Source: Ligula intestinalis (Eukaryota > Platyhelminthes > Cestoda > Diphyllobothriidea > Diphyllobothriidae). Taken from it: 64,000 nucleotides of DNA. Both the position numbers and the translations under genes were made by a program. This document shows positions 19,030 to 30,040 of the stretch, piece after piece (the first letter of the stretch is position 1; each line of letters starts with the position of its first letter). The stretch lies in the NCBI GenBank assembly GCA_036362985.1, contig JAYGXS010000010.1, positions 10,860,118-10,924,117 on the forward strand, given 5' to 3'. The notes below the pieces were generated by a model. The model worked only from the letters and a program-made list of their open reading frames with translations. It searched no databases and was not told the origin of the DNA.

Positions 19030-20262
19030 AGCGGCCGCGGTGGATTTTGAACTTACGCCAGCAAGGCGGAAGGCTTTAGTGAGGGTGCCCCCTTTGCAGG
19101 CGAGCAGAAAGATGCTCGCTCAAAAGCCGGCATACTGTAGTGACCAGGATAACTTAAGATTTTGCTGCACAATAATTAATGCTATAGCCTGTTCGAATCG
19201 AAAAAGCTTCAGAATCCTTCTAAGGCCTAATTGGCTTTGGAGATCCGGCGAGCAATCGGGTCGTCGATTCTGGTGTTGCAAGATAGCTTGCTGCCGAAGT
19301 AGGCGAATGTATCCACAGTTTTAAGTTTGGCGGTGTCGACGGTGATCAGGGAACATTGTTATCAAAACTGGCGGACAATTGAGGCATGACAACCGTTTTT
19401 ACGTATTGTTGATAAGGAAAAAGTTAAGGCAACCGGCAACGAAAAAGCCCATACTCATTTGCATGTCCTGCTCTGTTATGGTGTTGTGAGTACAGTCATC
19501 CACGAAGAACAGGCCGTGGATGCGCGCATATGCGCTTGCATTAGCCAGATGGTGAGATGCCTGTCAGTTCTGTAGGCGATAAGGTTCTGGGGGCGCTCAT
19601 CACGGTAGGCGTCACGGCAGATAACGTGAGACTGAAGAGGGTAGGCAGAAGACCCAGTCTAACTTCACTCCATTGATCACCGAAAAGTCTTCGGATATCG
19701 CCCCCTTGGCAGTGACGCGCACTATCACCTCATCGGGGAGCTGACACACCATGTAAATGAAGCGCTCAGGACAGCCGAAGTCGAAGGTTTCCGTCAGGTC
19801 CACGAAAGTAGTGTAGACGTGTGCGCACATCTCCTGCCGCTGTCTCACGGCAAAGATGATGTTGGTGGTGCCGCGCTGACGACGAAAACCGCACTAGCTT
19901 TCCGGTTGGAGCCCTTGTTCCAAGTGGGCATTGAGGCGGTTCAGCAGAACACGAGTGAAAATTTCCAGCAATGGTGAGCGGCGAGATTCCTCGGTGATTG
20001 TCACAGAGTTTATAGTTCGGTTTTCGCTTGTAGAGGTGGACGATTGTGGCGTCCTTGAAGTCCTGGATCATGTGTCCTTGCGCCTGGTAGAGCGTGGTGA
20101 GGTGGTTCATAAATTGATGGTCGCCGTATTTGTAAATCTCAGCAGGGATGGCGTCTCATCCGGGTCCTTTCCCGCTAGAGAGTGGCTATACGGCCCTGGT
20201 GGTTTCTGGAAGAGTTGGTGGGAGGTCGATGTCAGCCCACCCCAGAAAAACGAATATACATA
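19030..20262 (-). pseudogene. Decayed non-LTR retrotransposon reverse transcriptase
   Basis: Read on the minus strand: AIPAEIYKYGDHQFMNHLTT, then DFKDATIVHLYKRKPNYKLCDNHRGIS (about 20100-19975), then CAHVYTTFVDLTETFDF with GCPERFIYMVCQLPDE (about 19850-19735, RT motif A with a small internal deletion). INGVK...PSS (motif B) and GLFFVDDC (motif C, FVDD for the usual FADD) follow near 19500. The tail has RISKAN and the AFRL end near 19060. Frames change several times. The order matches a common tapeworm RT with endonuclease; the upstream part is missing. Confidence 0.85.
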
Positions 20263-20589
20263 ACACATTTTCACAACACAGTATGCACACGATTTACTTT
20301 GCCACAGCGAGCATAGTGGCCAAAACGTCACACCTATAATAGCCTGGTACACTAATTGGGGACTACGTCGTATGTTGCGTAGGCCGACAGACTCTGGCTT
20401 TGTCAGCCACTGCGTACAACCTCAGTGCATCCGGCTTCACTCGGGCATGCCATTAGTGAATAGGAGAAAAGTAATATAGTGTGGGGGCGGCAATGGAGAA
20501 TCTATCGTCGGCAAAGCAACACATTCCTCGTAATAAGCAATTTGATGCGCCCAAGTCCCGCGTGACGAGCTAAGAGTTGGATCTCGGAG
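20263..20589. other. No gene recognised
   Basis: Sequence between two non-LTR fragments of opposite orientation. No frame or repeat could be assigned. Confidence 0.3.
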
Positions 20590-21193
20590 AGCTTCCAACG
20601 GACAGAGCGACTTGGTCCTAGATCACCTCTATCAGGAAACTCGAGTCCTGCCTCTGAAAGTTCACTCTATCATGCAGGCAAAAATCTACATTGCGTGGTA
20701 CCATGACCCAGAACATCCGGGTTATCGTCCCTTAAGACTCCCTCCACCTGCTAGACGCATGAAGCAATCTACCATAGACGCGTACCGCTCACATGCTTCG
20801 GCGTATCCTACTAATCCACTGGTACCGGACCTCGTTAAGCGTATCCATACCGAAACTGTCGAGCAAGCCATTAGCAGCTATAAGCTTAACAGAGTCCTCA
20901 ACGCTCCTCCGCCGGTCTCCGACGTCATGGCTAGAGAAAGTAGGACCAAACTGTCAAGAAACGCCAGAACCAGACTATCTCAGCTGCGTTTCGGGTTCTC
21001 CACGCTGCTGAATTCATTCAAATGCCGTCTCACCTCATGCTTCGACAACGTCACAGACAATTGTCCTGACTGCCTCCTGCCTTGCCACACAACGAGCCAC
21101 CTCTTCGATTGCCCGGCCAACCCTACGGACCTCACGCCTGAGGACCTATGGCTTCGCCCAGACAAAGTCACCGAATTCCTTCATCTTTCTTAA
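20590..21193 (+). CDS. C-terminal domain of a Jockey/I-type non-LTR reverse transcriptase
   Basis: An uninterrupted frame of about 200 codons ends at 21193. It contains RTRLSQLRFGFSTLLNSF, then NCPDCLLPCHTTSHLFDCPA, a C-X2-C...H-X4-C zinc motif, then DLTPEDLWLRPDKVTEFLHL. This is the zinc-bearing C-terminus that follows the RT in Jockey-like non-LTR elements and binds RNA. The RT itself is missing, as expected from 5' truncation during insertion. The frame has no stops, so the copy may be fairly young. Confidence 0.83.
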
Positions 21194-21262
21194 AAATTTC
21201 ATACCTTCATCTTTCTTAAAAAATTTTATACCTTCATCTTTCTTAAACACTTTATACCATGC
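21174..21262 (+). repeat. 27-bp 3'-terminal tandem repeat of the non-LTR element
   Basis: Three units of ccttcatctttcttaaaaa plus tttata-like ending follow each other. The first unit lies inside the final codons and includes the stop of the preceding ORF. Short 3' repeats are typical tails of non-LTR elements lacking poly(A). Confidence 0.75.
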
Positions 21263-22121
21263 ATTCTGGCAAACTAGGTTAAGGGAGTAAGTTAGTACAT
21301 CAACAACTTGGTCCTTCTTATAACTAAGTTGTAATTAACCGCTCCTAATGAAGCCCTTATGGCATTCTCAGTTACATGAGATCCAAGTTCCAGTGTAACT
21401 GAAGTCTGGCAAATGAAGATTAGAAGTCAGGTATTGCGATGAACGCACCGACGGGCTGTTCAACTGTGCCAGTCACAGCACGCACACCTTGCCTGGGGAT
21501 AAAGTGGATGAGAGCAGCGGTGCTGACGATGTCTGCTACATTATAAAGTAATTTATAGCCAGTACTGAGGTTACTAAGTGCCTGAGACGGATGACCATTT
21601 GGTATACGGTAAACATTCGGCTATCGAATGTTTTGGTCCACGCGCTATCCAAACACTAATCGTCCTCTTCACTTCAGTTTTTGTTGGATGGCGTGAGGAC
21701 ACCAAAAGCATGGCTGAGTAAAGAACAAGATCAAGTATATACCCCTTAGCTTGAAAGGGCCTTCGGTAAGTTCGGTTATTCATCGTGACCGCGGTGAACA
21801 CGCCCCAAATAAGACAAACAGATGCACATTCAAAGTACATTCGGCGATTTACACAGACAACTAAGGGTTCACCTTCTACCTGATAATGCAAAACTCCTTT
21901 AAACACCTCAGCTGGTGACATTCGGTTGTCGACGAAAACGTGCCGTGCAAACCGTTAAACCTACTCGCAAATCCATGATCAGCACTCAAGCTACATTTTG
22001 AGCACTCCTTGTCATGACAAAGTGCACAAGTAGACGGCGTTCCATGGGAGCCAAGAAGTGAGGCCTCTCAACCTCGTGGTCAGACGCCCATGGACCAACC
22101 AACCGCGTGCTTCAACGCAAT
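21263..22121. other. No gene recognised
   Basis: A 115-codon minus frame at 21574-21921 has no recognisable domain. No repeat structure noted. Confidence 0.3.
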
Positions 22122-23576
22122 GGTAAGTCGGTCAATTCTTTTCGGTCATTCATCATCGGGCCGGTACATGACATGGGGAATGAAAAGGGTCAATTAATTG
22201 CAGCGTTTATATGATCGTCAGGTGGGAGGGGGTGAGGAAGGCGGTTAGTGGGTGGGTGGGTGAGTGTAATTAAGCATTTGATATTTTTCCTCGTCTCTTG
22301 AATGCGGGCGCCAATGTGGGTAGGACGTTGGTTGCGATGCGCAGAGAAGACAGGGAGGATGTTCTCACGGTCATCGGGTTGAGGTCTGTATGTCCACCGT
22401 GCCGCTTGCGCTAGACTACTCTCTGTGGCTTCGTTTTCTGTGTTTTCGGGCGACGTGGCTTCTGGAGGCTTGGGATTTCCGCGTGCACTCGGTCAAGGGA
22501 GGTAGATGGCTTGTACCAGCGCCTTTTGACAGCACAGGGTGGGTGTTGCTAACTGGATTGCCACTGCGTCTGCTGTGGCTAACACCCGTTTGTGAAGGTC
22601 TTTGGGGTAGTGTGTGGGCGTGTGGTATATGACCCAAAACGCTGCACTCGCGTCCACTTGGTGGTTCGTATCAATTAGGTGGGCGAGGATTGAGCTTGAG
22701 ATCGGTCTATTCTCTCCTTTTCTGGGCCATGCTGGTATGCGCTCGCGGATACTCTTCTCCAGGCATCGCGTTGTTCGGCCAATAAAATCTGCTGCACAGG
22801 AACAGGTGAAAGAATAGATGCACATCGACGTGGCCTGAACTGGCAGTCTGTCTTTACCTCCATTTGTAGAAGGGGGGGGGTTAGTTAAGAGTACGCAAAA
22901 GTTTGCCGCCGGGAAGGCACTCGTGACTGCTGTCCTCAGGCGCCGCCTTACCAGTTCACTTGCTGCGTCTCCGATAAAAGGATAGATCTTTCTTTTCTGC
23001 CGTTGCAACTGCGGCCTTTGTGACACACTCCTTGATGTTCCGAAGGATGAACCTTTCTGGATAACCGTTTTCCTGGAGTGTGTTTTGTAGCTGCTGCAAT
23101 TCTACTTCCCCTATTTCAGGAGAGCAGATACGGCGTACTCTGGCTGCCATTCCCTGGACTAAATTCCGTTCGACGTTAAGGGGAACGAAACTGTGAAAAT
23201 TAATATATTGCCCCAGGACTGCATGCGGAAATTCCAAGCCTCCTGAAGCCACATCGTCCGAAAACACAGAAGACGAAGCCACAGAGAGTAGTCGAGCGCA
23301 AGCGGCATGGTGGACATACAGACTTCAACCCGCTGACCGTGAGAACATCCCCCTGTCTTCTCTGCGCATCGCAACCAACTTTTTACCCGCATTGGCACCC
23401 GCATTCAGGAGACAAGGGAAAACCTAAATGGTTAATTACATTCACCCACACACTAACCGTCTTTATCACCACCTCCCACCTGACGATCATATAAACGCTT
23501 CAATTAATTGATCATTTTCATTCCCAATGTCATGTACCGGCGTGATGATGAATGAACGAAAACAATCGTTTGCCAA
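22122..23576 (-). mobile_element. Penelope-3 between long inverted arms
   Basis: The left arm (22122-22487) and right arm (23217-23576) are reverse complements over about 360 bp, sharing cattcatcatc, ccggtacatgacat, gttgcgatgcgcagagaaga, gcgctagactactctctgtgg (as its partner gagtagtcgagcgc with changes) and gaggcttgg. Between them lies the minus-strand end of a Penelope-like element. Inverted flanking copies of the terminal region are known for Penelope-like elements. Both arms carry a (C/G)YGATGA-N9-GAAA motif near their outer ends. Confidence 0.78.
22493..23282 (-). pseudogene. Penelope-3 RT C-terminus and GIY-YIG domain
   Basis: From 23282 the minus frame reads SFVPLNVERNLVQGMAARV, then LQNTLQENGYPERFILRNI, the end of Penelope RT. 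After a frameshift near 22990 comes IGDAASELVRRRLRTAV, then IYSFTCSCAADFIGRTTRCL (GIY-YIG segment), RIPAWPRKGENRPISSSILA and a DKRVLATADAVAIQL-type end with LHKRVLATADAVAIQL. Stops and the frameshift make it inactive. Confidence 0.85.
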
Positions 23577-24231
23577 TATGACTTTTCAATCATAAAATGG
23601 TAATTTTTGCAGAACTCAGTCAATTCTATTCTGACACTGAAATAGACCTATCGGACACATACGCACCACACAGAAAATGACTTGCTCTCTAACATTCGCC
23701 TCTGTTTACTCCACTGACAAATTGGTGGCTGTTAGGCGGAGCCGTCCTAACCAACTTGCAAAGAGGTGTCGGTTGATAAGCTCTCTCGATATTTATTTGT
23801 ACAAATAAATTCTGCCGTTGTCACTTGCTTCAACTTTGTACCTGGGAAAAAATGCTTTAACTTTTAAGTTAAGCGGACAGAAGTTCTAGAGAACTTTCTC
23901 GCGAGACAAGTACTGAAACGTACGAACTAAAAATTAACCATTGGAGATATGCCATTTTCGGCTCTCACGTGCTAACTTCGTGTGAAATTGTCGCCCAACG
24001 TGCATATTATCAAAAAAGGTGTGGTGAGTTCGTTGTATGACCTCTACGTCCAAACCTGTAATTACAGCGGGGCCTACTAAATAATAAGGAAATGTTTTTT
24101 GGTTTTTCCAAAAAGAGTTAAACCGAACTGAGAAGACAAAGAGTTGGCTTACCTCGAATATCAGTCCTTTCGTCTTTTGTGAGCGGTGCTCACAGAAGGC
24201 CTAGGTTCACCAATTTCTGACAATTACTGAC
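23577..24231. other. No gene recognised
   Basis: Low coding potential on both strands; no repeat assigned. Confidence 0.3.
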
Positions 24232-24421
24232 AAATAAGCAAATCTGCAAAACCAACATAATAATTAAGTCAGCCTAGTAGTCATTCTGGTGGATTCTAGA
24301 TGATTGCTTAGGAAATCCTGCTTGGGCAGTCAACTTGCTCCCATATTGGTGGATTCCATATGAGCGAAAAGTTGAGCGGGTAATATCGATCCAAGTGTGA
24401 TTAAACTCATGGCGTGAAGTG

Positions 24422-24502
24422 GGCGTTTGTAGCTTAGCGGTAGAGCATTAGCCTCCGGTAAAGGCATTCTCTGATGCGCGGGTTCAAATCCCGCCAAACG
24501 CC
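24422..24502 (+). tRNA. tRNA-like gene, copy 1
   Basis: The 81-base gene has a perfect 7-bp acceptor pair (GGCGTTT/AAACGCC), an A box TAGCTTAGCGG, a GCGGG/CCCGC T stem with B box GGTTCAAATCC and a T5 terminator after it. Between them the anticodon region is unusual: GCCT-CCGGTAA-AGGC folds as a 4-bp stem with loop CCGGTAA, giving a GGT anticodon but lacking U33, and the variable region is long (about 11 bases). It could alternatively contain a short intron or be a tRNA-derived repeat. The amino-acid identity is not safe. Confidence 0.6.
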
Positions 24503-24720
24503 TAGAGTTTTTCACACTTGGGTCAACTCAAAATAAGCAAATCTGCCAAACCAACTTAATAATTAAGTCAGCCTAGTAGTCATTCTGGTGGATTCTAGAT
24601 GATTGCTTAAGAAATCCTGCTTGGGCAGTCAACTTGCTCCCATATTGGTGGATTCCATATGAGCGAAAAGTTGAGCGGGTAATATCGATCCAAGTGTGAT
24701 TAAACTCATGGCGTGAAGCG

Positions 24721-24801
24721 GGCGTTTGTAGCTTAGCGGTAGAGCATTAGTCTCCGGTAAAGGCTTTCTCTGATGCGCGGGTTCAAATCCCGCCAAACGC
24801 C
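24721..24801 (+). tRNA. tRNA-like gene, copy 2
   Basis: Same structure as copy 1, 299 bases downstream. Here the anticodon stem AGTCT/AGGCT closes over five pairs around CCGGTAA, one pair better than copy 1. Acceptor, A box, B box and the T5 terminator are unchanged. The changes in the arm preserve pairing, which suggests that the arm is real. Confidence 0.6.
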
Positions 24802-24988
24802 TAGAGTTTTTCACACTTGGGTCAACTCAAAATATGATTAAACACAAAGTTAAGGGACGACTTGTCCAATTGAGAAAGCCTGTTTCGCAAAATGAAGACT
24901 CTAAAGAAAAATAAGAAGTAGAGGATGTGATAAAAATTATACAGCAAGCAGAAATGATAACCGGTGCCAAAACGGACTGCACAAATTT

Positions 24989-25495
24989 TTAGTCGACTTG
25001 TGAGTTAAATGTAGAAAGAGTACTGCCCGTTTCTGCGCGACATGAACATAGTGAAGGGGTACCTGTGCTTGTTACGGTTGCTATTATGGCTGACCCAGCC
25101 GGCCTCGATAATGTCCCGCAGCGTACTTTTCCACGCGTGAATATCTGTGATATCTGACCTGGACATTTCGATCCATTCTCTTCGCCAGCACCGGAGACCG
25201 TACACCGAAGGTCCAAGAACCATTTATATGTCCTGACGGACCGAGTCCAGCCAGGTTTTAAGCTGACTCCCTTTTCGACGTTTCCAACTAGGTAACGGTA
25301 TAGGGTCGAGGGCAATAACAATGAGTTCGTGAGGTTGACGACGAACAACGTTTCCAAACCACCTCAGTCATCTTTCTTGGACGCGTTGGAATATATTTGA
25401 GATTTTGTCGCAGCGAGTGCGGACTGTCTCATTTGATACGAAATCGGTGTACTTTACTCGAAGGGTGGTCCTCAAGCAGTAGTCTCCTTTGGCGC
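24989..25495 (-). pseudogene. RTE-type non-LTR element, C-terminal fragment
   Basis: On the minus strand: VKYTDFVSNETVRTRCDKI, then WFGNVVRRQPHELI, QLKTWLDSVR, LGPSVYGLRCWRREWIEMS and HAWKSTLRDIIEAG, matching the C-terminus of the complete RTE at 26930-27300. Two frame changes. It is a 5'-truncated copy, the usual result of incomplete reverse transcription. Confidence 0.82.
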
Positions 25496-26378
25496 TCTGG
25501 CTCAATATCCTACCCATAAGGCAAGCGAACTTATTCAATGGCAGTTCACGCTCGTCGTGTCACAGTACCTTCGTCAGGCTTTGCGAAATTTTATAGGCTT
25601 TTGGTGTGCCAAACCTCAGCTTGCAACCCCTGGCACCACTGCCACTGCTAGCCGGCGACTGTTTTTTAGCCAGGCCCAAGAATCTGTTTATTTCGCAGAT
25701 AACTTTCACTGAAGGTAGTTCCACTATCCACCACCTATGGACGCGGCGGGTAGCCAGCAGCTAGGCTACTGAAGAAGTAGGGGTGATGGGAAGACTGAAG
25801 AGATGCAGGCAGGATTAAAGGGTAGTTCTCGGTAAAACAATGTCAGACACACGAAAAGGCGTGCTGATATAGTGAATCTAAATAGTCTGGCTGGTGGGAA
25901 TCGGTATCAGTATATTTTAAGGATATGTACAGTAGATTTCATACCCTATTAAATGTTATTGATTAAGAAATAAATGTCATTTTCCGTGAAATCAGCACAC
26001 GCGGCGTGCCCCCAAACTATTATAGCAATAAATGAAGAACCATAAGTACAAAGAAGACATAGCTTTGTTGACAACTTACTATTTACTACGATAAAAAATT
26101 TGATTTTCACAAAATTCTGCAAACTCAGGTAATGGCAATATAAGAATTAACTGATCCAATGTGAAATATAAATGTTTTTAGTCAGGAGATTTAAAAAAAA
26201 AACGTCCAAGGAATACAGAATATGTACAAATACAAAACTTAACCGTTCGTATGACGGCCATTAACATTTAAAATAACAGTAAGTCTATCGGACATGAACG
26301 TCGCTACGTTATCGATAGTTGTTTGTGCAATGTAGGTATTGAGAATATAATCTACTTTTTCATCCATAGAAACCCTTT
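25496..26378. other. No gene recognised
   Basis: AT-rich; only short frames. It may include 3' flanking and host sequence between the RTE fragment and Penelope-2. Confidence 0.3.
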
Positions 26379-26892
26379 TTGCCGATGGACAATGGCAGAA
26401 TTCTTGATACAAGACTACGTTCGCCGATCCATAAATACGAACAAGAAATACCACAGCTTTCCTCCACGTGCCGGTCGATGTTGAGCGCACACGAACTACA
26501 AACTCTGGAAGCTACAATACTCAATAACGCATATAGTCACCGACGGCTACGCAACAGCAAACTGCTTCAAAAGTTCGCGGGAATATGTCCACCAATTCAG
26601 TCTCCTACTGATGGTGCCCTGGTCCATAACCTTTCATCCCTCCTCTCACCCAACAACAGTTGGCAGTTTTGTCCTACGACACTAAGTTTAACACCAGAGA
26701 TGCTCGCCCCGTAGACTGTGACGCATCTTTCGAATCGGCGCTCCAGAAGTGTGAGGTAAAGGAAGAGAGTAAGAACGCCATGCGACAGTAAGTGTCAAAT
26801 CTGCTTCTCCAGCACAAACCTCAGACGATGATCTCCGAGGCAGAGGGCCGAGAGCTTAAGCAAATCCGAAAGATGAAAGATATCGTCACCCT
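26379..26892 (+). pseudogene. Penelope-2, N-terminal part
   Basis: The frames read ALVHNLSSRPLTQQQLAVL, SYDTKFNTRDARPVDCDASF, EESKNAMRQ, then SNLLLQHKPQTMISEAEGRE and LKQIRKMKDIVTL. This is the region upstream of the Penelope RT palm domain. A frameshift and one TAA are present. It ends exactly at an RTE insertion (26893) and continues at 30041 with LPADKGRSTVVMDK. Confidence 0.82.
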
Positions 26893-26929
26893 TGTAATTG
26901 CACTTGATACGGCTGTGATCATGCCTGAT

Positions 26930-28480
26930 CTAGCCGGCTTTAATTATGTCACGAATGGTACCTCGCCATTCGTGGCGATTGGCGGCAGCGGATCTGGAAA
27001 GTTCCACCCAGTCTCTTCTCCAGCGACAGAGACCGAAGATAGAAGGTCCAAGAACTGCTTCCATGTCTTGACGGACGGTGTCGAGCCAAGTCTTCAGTTG
27101 CCCTCCTCTTCGATGCCTCCAGGTGGGCTGCGGTGCCATGTCGAGGGCAGCATAGGTAAGCTCGTGGGGCGGACGACGGAAAACGTGTCCAAACCGCCTT
27201 ATTCGCCTTTCTTGAATGGCCTGAGATATCCTCGTGATACGATCGCAGCGGATGCGGACTGTCTCATTTGAGATAAAGTCGCTATAATTAACTCACAGGA
27301 TCGTCCTCAGGGACCGGTGGTCAAAGACCTCCGGTCTTCGCTCATCTTCAGCATGCACAGCCCAACGTTCACATCCATAGAGGAGGACTGACCGGATGGA
27401 TGCACGGTATACACGAATCTTCGTGGCGATGGAGATGTCACGTCGGATCCATAGGCGCTTTCGAATGATTGAGAAAACCCAGCGAGCAGCATCGATACGG
27501 GATACAATGTCATCCTTGCTTTGCCCATTCGGTAGCAGCCTTGCCCCGAGGTATTTAAAGCTGTCTACTTCTTCAAGTTGATGGCCATTAATCCCCAGGG
27601 GTGCCTTCTCCTGTTCAGGGATGCAGCTCGAGAACAACTTCGTCTTTCCGGAATTTATGGACATGCCTACCGACATAGTGATCTCATTTAACCGCGACAC
27701 TACCGACTGTAGACTACCAAAGCTTGAGGCTAGGAGCGCAATATCATCGGCGTAGTCGAAATCAGTTAGTCGGTGTTCGGATAAAAGTTCAACACCGTCC
27801 TCTTCATGTAGGACCTTGCCGAGAATCCAGTCAATGACGTGATTTAACAGAATGGGTGAGAGGACGCAGCCTTGATGGACACCAGACCGGATATTGAACG
27901 ACTGTGAGATTGTAGTGGACCAGGACTCGTGCGGTGGTAGACCGATAGTAGGCCTTAATTATGGCAATGTGTTTGGTCGGCACTCCATCCAGTTCCATTA
28001 TTCGCCACAGGGACTCACGATGGATGGAATCAAATGCGGCTGCAAAGTCGACAAAGCAAACGGCCGTCGGTTGCTGGTAGCTATGGCGGAATTCTAGAGT
28101 GCACCACAGTGTGAATATTTGATCCGCACATCCTCGCCCAGCTCGGAATCCGGCGTGGTTGGGTTATGTCCTGGAGTCACGTACAGGCTGGAAGCTCCTG
28201 AGAACAAAAGCGAGGATCTTTGCAGCAACATTAATAAGTTCTTGCATCTTGTCTTATCTACCTTCTTGTGGACAGGTACAAGGATACCTGAGCCCCAGTC
28301 ATCGGGAACGGCCTCTTCTCGCCACGCCTGTACAATCACCTCATGAAGCCGAGGAGCCACGGTGTCGACACGGGACTTGTAGATTTCTGCAGGAATACCA
28401 TACTCTCCGCACGCTTTGTTGTTGCGTTGCCTCTGCATTGCATCAGTAACTTCGTCTTCGTAAGGGAGGTCACACGACAC
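26930..28480 (-). pseudogene. RTE reverse transcriptase and C-terminus
   Basis: From 28480: LPYEDEVTDAMQRQRNNKACGEYGIPAEIYKS and WREEAVPDDWGSGILVPVHKK (fingers), then CFVDFAAAFDSIHRES (motif A, about 28018-28072), a motif B region, YADDIALLASSF (YADD at 27743-27754), then in a long frame MSVGMSINSGKTKLFSSCIP, EEVDSFKYLGARLLPNGQSK, SIATKIRVYRASIRSVLLYG and finally GGQLKTWLDTVRQDMEAVLG with HEWRGTIRDIIKAG at the end. Frames change near 28240 and 27300. Confidence 0.92.
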
Positions 28481-28909
28481 TGCGTAGGCAGGAGAGGGCT
28501 GAAACTCCGCTGTGGAGGAAAGGGAGGGTGTTATGGGTTGTTCGTCAAAGTTGAGGAGGTGCTCGAAGTGTTCACGCTAGCGATCGACCTTGCCTGAGTT
28601 ATCAGCAATAAAACCTTCATTCACATCACGAACAGAATCACAGTGTCGGGGGCTTACCACTAACCTGGCGGATAATTTGGTACAGTTTTCGAGTGCCACC
28701 AACATTTGAGGCCTGCTCCATAGAAGTCGCCGTTTTGGACCAGTACTTCTGCCGGTCATCTCTAGCCGACTTTGCTGTCAGCTTTCGAAGTTGGCGGAAG
28801 GAGGCATCGTGACGGGACCTGGCTTGAGTCGTCTCGGCCGACAGCTGCAGGGTTCTTTCGATGATCCAGTCACTGCGGCGCCGCTGAGTGCAGGCGAAAA
28901 TTTTTTAGC

Positions 28910-30035
28910 TGCCCCATAGCTGTTATCTCCAGTGATGACCACCTGCTACTGCCTTCGCTGTAAGCCTGGGTTGTAAGACGGGACCGGATTTCTGTGCTTA
29001 GAGGCTCGGTAATGTGAGTTTGCCGGAGCTTTGCGACATCAAGGTGTATCGCACGTGGCAGTTTGGGTGCAGATGAGAGGTGAACCTTCAGGCGCATGCG
29101 AACGAGAGCATGGTCAGACCCGTGGACGTTACCAGTTTTGGCACCTCGCATCGACCTGCTATCGTGGACCCAGCTGCGAAACCGTGAACCAACTAGAATT
29201 TAATTGATTTGACTGGTGGTACGGTCATCGTTCGAATACCAAGTCAGTAGATGTTTGTGACGATGCTGAAAGCATGTGTTGGTAACAAACAGTCGGTTCT
29301 GATAGCTAACTGCAGCGTCATCTCACCATTGTCCGTTCGAGAGCCAAGCCCAAAAAGACCAAGAAGGTGGCTGTTTGTCGGGTCACCGGGCCCAGTCCGG
29401 CCATTCCAATCCCCGGCAACAATTAGCAGATCTCAGCGAGAAAGTCGTTCGGCTAGCTCCTGCAGCTGTGAGTAGAAATTATCTTTCTCTTGCTGTTCAG
29501 CCGCCGACGTAGGTGCATACACAGATACGACCGAGATGTTCGTAAAATGGCCTTTTAATCGAAGATAGGCCATTCAGTCGTTGACTGGTTCCCATGCCAG
29601 TAGTGCACAGTTGGCTTGTTCCGAGAGGGCAATAGCCACACCATGTATACTAGATGAGTCACTCGGACCACTGTGATACAAGGTGAGATGGGAATCGACC
29701 CCCGGGATTTTGATTTCTCGGGCGCCTGAATCGGGGAGTCGGACTTCTGACAGGCAACAAACATCCACGTGATATTCATGGAGACTGTGCGCTGTCAGAC
29801 TTTGAGTACCAGGTTCCAAAAATGTTCGCACATTCCAGCATCCAATACCAAGAGTCCGTTTTTTGTTTAGCAGTCCAGCTTGCATATTATTCGCCCGCAC
29901 CACCGGACAAGGGTTGCGGAGCGCGTCGGTTCCCGCGGACGCCGTAGCAGTGGTCGTAGTAAAGTAAGTAGACATTATGAGGTTTCTTGGGAATTTTGAA
30001 TACAGGCGGGTCTCCAACGGCGGCTCGGATGACAA
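28910..30035 (-). pseudogene. RTE endonuclease domain
   Basis: The 154-codon frame from 30035 has LGIGCWNVRTFLEPG, HEYHVDVCCLSEVRLPDSG (catalytic Glu of the SEV/SET motif) and a SGPSDSSSIHGVAIAL segment. After a stop the next frames give NISVVSVYAPTSAAEQQEKD, FYSQLQELAERLSR and LLIVAGDWNGRTGP (GDxN motif). Then GSDHALVRMRLKVHL (SDH catalytic His) appears near 29120. The fold nicks target DNA. Stops lie at about 29575 and 29440. Confidence 0.86.
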
Positions 30036-30040
30036 AAGTG

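Larger units (their letters stand above)
24232..24829 (+). repeat. Tandem 299-bp duplication carrying tRNA-like genes
   Basis: Unit 1 (24232-24530) and unit 2 (24531-24829) are almost identical, starting aaataagcaaatctgc and ending gggtcaactca. Each holds the same tRNA-like gene at the same offset. The few differences include the anticodon arm. Confidence 0.9.
26893..30040 (-). mobile_element. RTE-type non-LTR retrotransposon inserted in Penelope-2
   Basis: This 3148-bp minus-strand element is bounded by CGTCACCCT at 26884-26892 and 30041-30049, a 9-bp target duplication. Removing it restores the Penelope reading DIVTLPADKGR. It carries an APE-type endonuclease at its 5' end and RT to its 3' end, a full RTE length. 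Several stops and frameshifts are spread through it, so it is no longer autonomous. The 3' end (minus strand) is GTGCAATTACAA. Confidence 0.92.

Noticed and set aside
24330..24814. Two near-identical 61-codon minus-strand frames over the tRNA-like units
   Set aside because: They are antisense to the tRNA-like genes, and their sequence follows from the tRNA boxes; the similarity comes from the tandem duplication.
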